Assembly (NCBI RefSeq): GCF_009711475.1
Contig: NZ_SMMD01000649.1
Location: 1 to 5,189, forward strand
DNA length: 5,189 bases
From: Fulvivirga aurantia
Lineage (GTDB): Bacteria > Bacteroidota > Bacteroidia > Cytophagales > Cyclobacteriaceae
Direction of reading: 5' to 3'
Both the position numbers and the translations under genes were made by a program. Every line of letters starts with the position of its first letter. Within the stretch, counting starts at the first letter, position 1. Below, piece by piece: positions 1 through 5,189 of this stretch. Below the pieces are notes generated by a model. That model was not told where the DNA came from and did not search any database. It was given only the letters and a program-made list of their open reading frames with translations.

Positions 1-383
1 TTTTCCGGAGTGATTTTAATTTTATTTTTTGATACAAATGAACCCAGACCATAGTGCACATCAATCTTATTTTTCTTCATAAGATATTCTACACCATCAC
101 AAGTCTGCTGCACAACTGACGCCTTGCGAGCAATCATTTGTTTCAAGTTGGCTTTAGGCTTATTTATATCAATGCCGTGCTCTTTGAAGTGATTTTCTGC
201 ATTGTGGAAATGCTCAGAAGAGTCGAGCATGGCTTTAGAAGGAATACACCCTACGTTAAGGCAGGTTCCACCTAAAGTATTATACTTTTCAATAATGGCT
301 GTTTTGAGGCCAAGTTGAGCACATCTTATAGCTGCAACATACCCTCCAGGGCCGGAGCCGATTACTGTAACATCGTATTTCAT
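1..383 (-). CDS. lpd: Dihydrolipoamide dehydrogenase (E3), N-terminal part, cut by window edge
   Basis: This is the flavoprotein E3 that reoxidises the dihydrolipoyl groups on E2 and passes electrons via FAD to NAD+. Reading the minus strand from the ATG at 383 gives MKYDVTVIGSGPGGYVAA, followed by 109 more codons to the window edge with no stop. The FAD dinucleotide-binding GSGPGG motif is at residues 9-14. The redox-active disulfide motif GGTCLNVGCIPSK is at 38-50, with Cys41 and Cys46. Both are hallmarks of the pyridine nucleotide-disulfide oxidoreductase class I family. Full-length members have about 460-470 residues, so roughly three quarters of the gene lies outside the window. It follows odhB in the same direction, which suggests it supplies the OGDHC; E3 is commonly shared with pyruvate dehydrogenase and the glycine cleavage system. 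No TAnnTTTG promoter box is visible in the 57 bases before it, so it probably depends on transcription from upstream. The identification is secure. Confidence 0.96.
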   Translation of the reverse strand, partial: MKYDVTVIGSGPGGYVAAIRCAQLGLKTAIIEKYNTLGGTCLNVGCIPSKAMLDSSEHFHNAENHFKEHGIDINKPKANLKQMIARKASVVQQTCDGVEYLMKKNKIDVHYGLGSFVSKNKIKITPE

Positions 384-399
384 GTTTCTTTTGTTTTTA

Positions 400-434
400 G
401 TACTGAGTACATAGTAGTAAGTACCTTGTACTGG
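400..434. repeat. Tandem 7-bp repeats (5 units), downstream side of the four-helix-bundle gene
   Basis: Five consecutive heptads on the plus strand all begin GTA. Those at 400, 407, 421 and 428 begin GTAC, and the one at 414 begins GTAG; examples are GTACTGA and GTACATA. Most of this block (406-437 with its edge) also forms the left arm of a 32-bp inverted repeat with 793-824, 26 of 32 bases matching with no gaps. Because GTAC is its own complement, the block also contains short internal palindromes, for example AGTAC-CTT-GTACT at 420-432. It fills most of the gap between the small gene's stop and the lpd start. Confidence 0.8.
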
Positions 435-440
435 CTAAAA

Positions 441-791
441 TTAATTTAATGACGCTTTAAGGCCTATTAACATTTTATGAATTTCTTCTATTGAAGATAT
501 TAGTCCGTTAACTCTTTGCTCATCAGTATAACCTACCTGACTTGAAATAAGTAACTGAGTTTCCAACTCATATAAAGATCCCGTTGCTATTCCTAAAAAC
601 TGCTTAAATTCTCCTTTAGAATTTCTACCGGCTCCTTCAGCAATGTTAGATGCCACCGAAACAGAACTTCTTCTGATCTGAGTTGTAAGCCCAAACTGCT
701 CTTTTGCAGGAAAATTTTCAGTAAGCTCATAGACAGAAGTTGTTAAACTCATTGCCTTTTGCCAAACCGAAAGCTTTTTGAACTGGTGCAT
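441..791 (-). CDS. Four-helix-bundle protein of the 23S rRNA intervening-sequence (S23) family
   Basis: This is a 116-residue protein whose molecular function is unknown. The sequence shows the family signatures in order: LSVWQKA at residues 7-13, then FPAKEQFGL at 27-35, QIRRSSVSVASNIAEG at 38-53, and GSLYELETQL at 71-80 followed by VGY at 86-88. The pattern is mostly helical throughout, as expected for a four-helix bundle of normal family length (about 115-130). Known relatives are encoded inside intervening sequences of 23S rRNA genes, and more distant ones (Avd) accompany diversity-generating retroelements. Many others are solitary genes in Bacteroidota. An in-frame TAG lies directly before the ATG, so no upstream start is possible. 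No Shine-Dalgarno is visible. It sits 39 bases after odhB and 57 before lpd, flanked tightly by inverted heptad repeats (400-434 and 789-823). I infer that it arrived as a small element rather than as a working part of the dehydrogenase complex. Confidence 0.9.
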   Translation of the reverse strand: MHQFKKLSVWQKAMSLTTSVYELTENFPAKEQFGLTTQIRRSSVSVASNIAEGAGRNSKGEFKQFLGIATGSLYELETQLLISSQVGYTDEQRVNGLISSIEEIHKMLIGLKASLN

Positions 792-823
792 CTACTCAGT
801 ACTAGTTACTTATTACTTTGTAC
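789..823. repeat. Tandem 7-bp repeats (5 units), start side of the four-helix-bundle gene
   Basis: On the minus strand, five consecutive heptads start at 823, 816, 809, 802 and 795. They read GTACAAA, GTAATAA, GTAACTA, GTACTGA and then GTAGATG. The last unit contains the ATG start codon of the four-helix-bundle gene at 791-789. Positions 793-824 form the right arm of the 32-bp inverted repeat with 406-437. A further perfect 12-base inverted match, TAGTACTGAGTA, joins 793-804 to 398-409. The block covers the ribosome-binding region of the small gene, so transcript folding here could affect its translation. Confidence 0.8.
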
Positions 824-830
824 TTATAAA

Positions 831-2405
831 TCAAACTCCTAACATAAGTCTGGTCGGATCTTCCAGTAGTTCTTTAACTCTTACGAGGAAGCTCACTGAC
901 TCACGACCGTCAATTGTTCTGTGATCATATGATAAAGCAACGTACATCACCGGTCTCACTACGACTTCACCATTTTCTACCACAGGTCTTTCTACAATAT
1001 TGTGCATACCTAATATGGCTGATTGTGGTGCGTTTATAATTGGTGTTGACAGCATAGAACCAAAAATACCTCCGTTGGTAATAGTAAAAGTTCCTCCAGA
1101 CATTTCAGGAATGCTTAGCTTACCATCACGCGCCTTTTTGGCTAACCTCACTACCTCACTTTCGATACCTTTGAAATCAAGCGTTTCCGCATTTCTAATA
1201 ACCGGAACAACCAATCCTTTTGGTGATGATACAGCTATAGAAATATCACAGTATTCATGATAAACCATCTCATTACCATCGATAGCTGCATTTACTGCCG
1301 GCCACTCGAGTAATGCCTGACAACAGGCTTTGGTGAAGAATGACATGAAGCCAAGACCTACACCGTGCTTTTCTTTAAACTGCTCTTTGTACTTTTTACG
1401 CAAGTCCATGATCGGCTGCATGTTTACCTCATTAAATGTGGTAAGCATGGCAGTTTCATTCTTTACAGAAACTAATCGCTTAGAGATTGTCTTTCGTAGA
1501 CTAGTCATTTTTTCTCTGCGCTCATCTCTGGTGCCTCCTTGAGCTGCATTTGCAGGAGCAGATTGCTCTTCTTTAGCTTCTTGCTTAGGGTCAGCTTTTT
1601 CCTGCTTCGATGCTTTCTCAGCGTCCTCTTTTGTAATTCTTCCGTCTACACCTGTACCTTTTACATCATTAGGGTCAAGGCCTTTTTCTTTAAGAATTTT
1701 GGCGGCTGCCGGTGAAGCATGGCCAGTGGCATATGTTTCATTGCTGCTCGTCTGCCCAGAAGCAGAGGAAGTTGATGATTCTTCTTTTTTAGGAGCTCCG
1801 TTGTCGCTAGAGGCAGGCTTGCCTTCCATCTCTTCAATCTTGCATATCAAAGCGCCAATTTCTAAGGTATCGCCTTCTTCAGCCACGATGTTTAGAATAC
1901 CGTTGGCTTCGGCAGGCAATTCAAAGGTTGCTTTGTCTGATTCTACTTCAGCAATTACCTCATCAAGTTCTATAAAGTCACCTTCTTCTTTGAGCCATGA
2001 AGAGATGGTAACTTCAGTGATTGATTCACCTACTGAAGGCACGACCATTTCTTTTACTTGTCCGGTCTTCTTTCCACCACCCTCAGATGAAGCGTCTGAA
2101 GAAGAAGATTCTTCAGTAGATTTACTTTCCTCTTTTTTACTGTCATCAGATGAAGAACCTGATCCTTTAGCATCTGCATCAATTTCACAGATTACACTAC
2201 CAACCTCAATTGTATCACCTTCTTCAGCTTTAATTTTTAAGACACCTGCCACTTCAGCAGGGAGCTCAAATGTAGCTTTGTCAGACTCTAATTCTGCAAT
2301 GATTTCGTCTTGTTCCACGTAATCACCATCGGCTTTAAGCCAGCTGGCTATGGTCACTTCGGTGATTGATTCACCAACTTCCGGAACTTTGATTTCTTGG
2401 CTCAT
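831..2405 (-). CDS. odhB: 2-oxoglutarate dehydrogenase E2, dihydrolipoyllysine succinyltransferase, two lipoyl domains
   Basis: This is the E2 core of the 2-oxoglutarate dehydrogenase complex. It carries the succinyl group on lipoyl arms and transfers it to CoA. Two biotinyl/lipoyl domains are visible at about residues 3-77 and 118-192, each with an [12 protein letters not shown] motif; the lipoylated lysines are Lys43 and Lys158. Ser/Glu/Lys-rich linkers follow at 79-116 and 193-227. Next comes a peripheral subunit-binding domain at about 228-263 ([10 protein letters not shown], then [12 protein letters not shown]). After a charged linker, the catalytic domain runs from about 296 to the end, with HRTIDG at 495-500 (His495 and Asp499 the expected catalytic residues). 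At 524 residues it is longer than the one-lipoyl SucB of E. coli (about 405), and the second lipoyl domain and its linker account for the difference. It starts 24 bases after sucA. The sucA stop TAA lies in its frame 8 codons upstream, so this ATG is the only sensible start. The pairing with sucA supports succinyl rather than acetyl transfer. Confidence 0.97.
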   Translation of the reverse strand: MSQEIKVPEVGESITEVTIASWLKADGDYVEQDEIIAELESDKATFELPAEVAGVLKIKAEEGDTIEVGSVICEIDADAKGSGSSSDDSKKEESKSTEESSSSDASSEGGGKKTGQVKEMVVPSVGESITEVTISSWLKEEGDFIELDEVIAEVESDKATFELPAEANGILNIVAEEGDTLEIGALICKIEEMEGKPASSDNGAPKKEESSTSSASGQTSSNETYATGHASPAAAKILKEKGLDPNDVKGTGVDGRITKEDAEKASKQEKADPKQEAKEEQSAPANAAQGGTRDERREKMTSLRKTISKRLVSVKNETAMLTTFNEVNMQPIMDLRKKYKEQFKEKHGVGLGFMSFFTKACCQALLEWPAVNAAIDGNEMVYHEYCDISIAVSSPKGLVVPVIRNAETLDFKGIESEVVRLAKKARDGKLSIPEMSGGTFTITNGGIFGSMLSTPIINAPQSAILGMHNIVERPVVENGEVVVRPVMYVALSYDHRTIDGRESVSFLVRVKELLEDPTRLMLGV

Positions 2406-2429
2406 TATGATATGGTTTTCTTGTAAATT

Positions 2430-5150
2430 TTATTTTTGGAAAGCTTTTTCAACAATTCTAGCCTGCTCTTCTTTATGCACTTTGGCATAACCAGTAGCAG
2501 GGGAGGCACTTGCCTTTCTGGATACCAGCTCAATGTTTTTGTCAGTTAACGTTCTTAGCATATAAGTCCAGTAACCCATGTTAGATGGCTCTTCCTGCAC
2601 CCAGGCAAGTTTCGCGTCTTTATACTTTTTAAGCTGAGCATCAAGCTGTTTGAAAGGGAAAGGATGTAGTTGTTCAATTCTTACGAGTGCTACATCTTTT
2701 ATTTTCTTTTCTTGTTGTTCTTCTAACAGGTCGTAATAAACTTTACCTGTACACATTACTACTTTTTTAACTGACTTATTAGTCACATAGCTATCACCAA
2801 TTACTTCCTGGAATCCACCTTTAGTAAATTCTTCTATTGGAGAAATAACTTTAGGATGTCTGAGTAAGGATTTAGGTGAAAAAACAACACAAGGTTTTCT
2901 AAACTCCCAAGCCAATTGTCTTCGTAGCATATGGAAGAAGTTAGCTGGAGTCGTGATGTTACATGCTATGATATTTTCTTCAGCGGCCAATTGTAGGAAG
3001 CGCTCAGGTCTGGCATTAGAGTGCTCAGGCCCTTGTCCTTCGTAGCCGTGTGGTAAAAGCATAACCAGTCCGTTCATGCGCTGCCATTTAGACTCTGCAC
3101 TCGTGATAAACTGATCAATCATAACCTGTGCACCGTTCACGAAATCACCAAACTGTGCTTCCCAAATAACTAAAGCATTTGGCGTGGACATCGCGAAACC
3201 GTATTCGAAACCTAAAACGCCAAATTCACTCAATAGCGAGTTGTAGATTTGAAATTTAGGTTGACCATCTTCAATGTGATCAAGATTACAGTATGGCTCG
3301 TTGGTATTAGCATCAAACACGTAAGAATGACGGTGAGAGAAAGTTCCTCTCTTTACATCCTGACCAGACATACGGACGATTTTGCCTTCTGTAAGCAGAG
3401 AACCATAAGCAAGTAATTCGGCATCTGCCCAGTTGAGCTCTTTCTTATCAAAGAAATTGGTTTTACGCTCTTTGATTAATTTTTCTATTTGCTTAAGCGG
3501 CTTAAAGCCATCTGGCAGCGTTGTAAGTGCTTTGGCAACTTTATCTACCACAGCTTTTTTAACTCCAGTTTCAGGAGATTTTTCAAAATCCTGAGGTGTA
3601 GCTCTGCGAAGTTGCTTCCACTCTTCCTCAACTTTTTGAGGTTTATATTTTAATGGCTGCTGCTTTACCTCGTTTAGTCGATCTTGCAGCATGCTTCTAA
3701 ATTCTTTATCAAGCTTTTTGGCGCTTGCCTCATCCACATCACCACGCTCAATGAGTTTTTTTACATACACCTCTCTTGGGTTAGCATGCTTAGCAATGAG
3801 GTTGTAAAGTTTTGGTTGAGTAAACTTAGGTTCATCACTCTCATTGTGTCCATGCCTTCTGTAGCATAAGAGGTCGATGAATATATCCTTCCCAAATTTT
3901 TGATTGTACTCTACTGCGAGGTTTACACCAAACGTTACTGCCTCTGCATCATCACCATTGATGTGCAAAACAGGCGCATCTATAATTTTTGCTATGTCAG
4001 TACAGTAAATACTAGAACGTGCATCGTCATAGTCTGTAGTAAAACCAACCTGGTTGTTGATTACAAAATGAATTGTACCGCCTGTTCTATAACCAGGTAA
4101 CTCAGACATTTGCACGATCTCGTAAACAATTCCCTGTCCAGCCACAGCAGCATCACCATGTATAAGGATGGACATGGCTTTTTTCATGTCTCCGTCATAC
4201 TCATCATTAATTTGGCCACGCGTATAACCCAAAACAACCGGATCTACGGCCTCTAAGTGAGAAGGGTTAGGTGCTAGCTTTACGTATACGTCTTTATCTG
4301 ACGGTGTCTTTATTCTACTTGAGTACCCTAAGTGATATTTTACATCTCCATCACCCATTGTGAGGTCAGGGTCTGCGTTACCCTCAAATTCATTGAAGAT
4401 TTCCTCATAGGTTTTACCCATGATATTTGCCAACACGTTGAGGCGGCCACGGTGAGCCATACCTATTACCACTTCCTTTACATCAAACTCAGCAGCTTTG
4501 TTGATGATGGCATCAAGTGCTGCGATGGTATTTTCACCACCTTCTAATGAGAAACGCTTTTGCCCGAGAAACTTCGTATGTAGGAAATTTTCAAAGACTA
4601 CAGCTTCATTAAGCTTGTCTAGTATTCTTCTTTTTACTTCAAGAGAAGGTGTGATGTCCACAGCCTCTTTTTCACACTTTTGTTTAAACCACTGTAATAT
4701 CTCACTATCTCTCAAGTGCATATACTCGTAGCCAATAGGGCCTAAATATATATGTTCAAGTCGCTCATTTATTTTTTGTAGCGAAGCTTTGCCTAATCCG
4801 ATTTCTTCTCCTACCTCAAACTCGCTTTTTAGGTCTTCGTCAGTAAGCCCAAAATCTTCAATTTTTAGCTTTACATTATGGTCTCTTCTTTGTCTTACCG
4901 GGTTGGTGTCAGATTTTAAGTGACCTCGTGATCTGAAAGCGTGTATTAGATTCCTTACGCGTGTTTCCTTAGGTGATAAATCTCCTTCTGCGGGAGCACC
5001 ATTTTCTCCGTATTTTTGTTGAGAAAACTCAAAACCTTCGAAAAATTTTTGCCAGGATTCGTCTACTGAATTAGGGTCGCTTTTATATGAGTCATAAAGC
5101 TCATCTATATAGCTTCCGTGGGCGTTTGAAATGTAGGAATAGCGGTCCAT
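2430..5150 (-). CDS. sucA: 2-oxoglutarate dehydrogenase E1 component
   Basis: This is the thiamine diphosphate-dependent E1 that decarboxylates 2-oxoglutarate and succinylates the lipoyl arms of E2, in the cytoplasm. It is complete at 906 residues (E. coli SucA 933). The N-terminal E2-contacting segment is at about 6-40 (SYIDELYDSY, then ESWQKFFEGF). The ThDP domain contains GMAHRGRLNVL at 230-240, NPSHLEAVDP at 295-304, HGDAAVAGQG at 331-340, NNQVGFTT at 365-372, INGDDAEAV at 397-405 and YRRHGHNESDEP at 430-441. The pyrimidine-binding transketolase-like domain holds SHRHSYVFD at 605-613, EAQFGDF at 664-670 and PHGYEGQGPEHS at 700-711. The C-terminal domain ends with EEPSNMGYW at 853-861. His233, His298 and His701 match conserved active-site histidines of the family. 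An in-frame TAA at 5160-5162 precedes the ATG with no other start between, which fixes the start. It is the first gene of the visible cluster. Confidence 0.98.
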   Translation of the reverse strand: MDRYSYISNAHGSYIDELYDSYKSDPNSVDESWQKFFEGFEFSQQKYGENGAPAEGDLSPKETRVRNLIHAFRSRGHLKSDTNPVRQRRDHNVKLKIEDFGLTDEDLKSEFEVGEEIGLGKASLQKINERLEHIYLGPIGYEYMHLRDSEILQWFKQKCEKEAVDITPSLEVKRRILDKLNEAVVFENFLHTKFLGQKRFSLEGGENTIAALDAIINKAAEFDVKEVVIGMAHRGRLNVLANIMGKTYEEIFNEFEGNADPDLTMGDGDVKYHLGYSSRIKTPSDKDVYVKLAPNPSHLEAVDPVVLGYTRGQINDEYDGDMKKAMSILIHGDAAVAGQGIVYEIVQMSELPGYRTGGTIHFVINNQVGFTTDYDDARSSIYCTDIAKIIDAPVLHINGDDAEAVTFGVNLAVEYNQKFGKDIFIDLLCYRRHGHNESDEPKFTQPKLYNLIAKHANPREVYVKKLIERGDVDEASAKKLDKEFRSMLQDRLNEVKQQPLKYKPQKVEEEWKQLRRATPQDFEKSPETGVKKAVVDKVAKALTTLPDGFKPLKQIEKLIKERKTNFFDKKELNWADAELLAYGSLLTEGKIVRMSGQDVKRGTFSHRHSYVFDANTNEPYCNLDHIEDGQPKFQIYNSLLSEFGVLGFEYGFAMSTPNALVIWEAQFGDFVNGAQVMIDQFITSAESKWQRMNGLVMLLPHGYEGQGPEHSNARPERFLQLAAEENIIACNITTPANFFHMLRRQLAWEFRKPCVVFSPKSLLRHPKVISPIEEFTKGGFQEVIGDSYVTNKSVKKVVMCTGKVYYDLLEEQQEKKIKDVALVRIEQLHPFPFKQLDAQLKKYKDAKLAWVQEEPSNMGYWTYMLRTLTDKNIELVSRKASASPATGYAKVHKEEQARIVEKAFQK

Positions 5151-5177
5151 CGTGTGTGATTAAGTTGTAACTCGAAA

Positions 5178-5185
5178 CAAATGTA
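5178..5185 (-). promoter_or_regulatory. Candidate Bacteroidota -7 promoter box for the suc operon
   Basis: Read on the minus strand, these bases are TACATTTG, an exact match to the Bacteroidota -7 consensus TAnnTTTG. It lies about 27 bases before the sucA ATG, so transcription would begin roughly 20 bases before the start codon. The partner TTG at about -33 would fall beyond the right edge of the window and cannot be checked. An eight-base box with two free positions can occur by chance, so the call rests on its placement. Confidence 0.45.
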
Positions 5186-5189
5186 GAAA

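Larger units (their letters stand above)
406..824. mobile_element. Putative IVS-like inserted element: inverted-repeat ends around one small ORF
   Basis: The block is about 419 bases long. It consists of a 32-bp imperfect terminal inverted repeat (406-437 and 793-824) and a single ORF that fills nearly all the space between the arms. It lies wholly between odhB and lpd, starting 7 bases after the odhB coding end and finishing 22 bases before the lpd start codon. Neither neighbour is damaged. The layout recalls intervening sequences of 23S rRNA, where a related protein is encoded inside an element whose ends pair. No transposase is encoded and no clear target-site duplication is seen, so mobility is an inference and any movement would need help from elsewhere. 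A vertically inherited accessory gene with regulatory repeats is the main alternative. Confidence 0.4.

Noticed and set aside
399..432. Intrinsic terminator between the four-helix-bundle gene and lpd
   Set aside because: The hairpins (for example AGTAC-CTT-GTACT at 420-432) are short and AT-rich, and no T-run follows on the transcribed strand; the bases after them are A-rich. The structure is better explained by the heptad repeats.
441..791. Possible Avd accessory protein of a diversity-generating retroelement
   Set aside because: The fold family is related, but the window has no reverse transcriptase, template repeat or variable repeat. The motifs fit the solitary S23/IVS-type proteins better.
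398..830. Target-site duplication bordering the putative element
   Set aside because: The bases outside the inverted-repeat arms (to the left of 406 and right of 824) show no convincing matching direct repeat. The GTAC-rich sequence produces spurious short matches.
1699..2322. A 207-codon open frame on the plus strand, opposite the lipoyl half of odhB
   Set aside because: It is antisense to a well-supported gene. Its Ser/Pro-rich, repetitive translation is what the reverse complement of the lipoyl domains and acidic linkers would give, and it matches no family I recognise.
3684..4731. Several 60-77 codon plus-strand open frames opposite sucA
   Set aside because: They are short, Cys- and Ile-rich translations of the antisense strand of a conserved enzyme, with no start signals or recognisable domains.

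Overview
This window comes from a member of the Bacteroidota, most likely a Cytophagales-type marine or soil bacterium. The reasons are the moderate-to-low GC, the lack of strong Shine-Dalgarno sequences, a TAnnTTTG-type promoter element ahead of the first gene, and the character of the proteins. The genus cannot be determined from this sequence alone.

All genes lie on the minus strand and read from right to left. In transcription order they are: a candidate sigma-ABfr-type -7 box (5178-5185); sucA/odhA, the E1 subunit of 2-oxoglutarate dehydrogenase (5150-2430); sucB/odhB, the E2 dihydrolipoyl succinyltransferase with two lipoyl domains (2405-831); a small four-helix-bundle protein of the 23S rRNA intervening-sequence (S23/TIGR02436-like) family (791-441); and the first 127 codons of lpd, the E3 dihydrolipoamide dehydrogenase (383-1), which runs off the left edge. 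E1, E2 and E3 together make the complex that converts 2-oxoglutarate, CoA and NAD+ to succinyl-CoA, CO2 and NADH in the TCA cycle. The window therefore holds an almost complete OGDHC operon.

The part that does not fit is the small gene between E2 and E3. It has no known role in the dehydrogenase complex. On both sides it is hugged by tandem 7-bp units of the form GTANNNN (five per side). Together these make an imperfect 32-bp inverted repeat, 26 of 32 matching, at 406-437 and 793-824. The last unit on the start side runs into the gene's own ATG. The whole 406-824 block looks like a compact, IVS-like inserted element, or a relic of one, placed exactly in the gap between odhB and lpd. No RNA genes, CRISPR arrays, transposases or convincing intrinsic terminators were seen. 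No gene-free stretch exceeds 60 bases.
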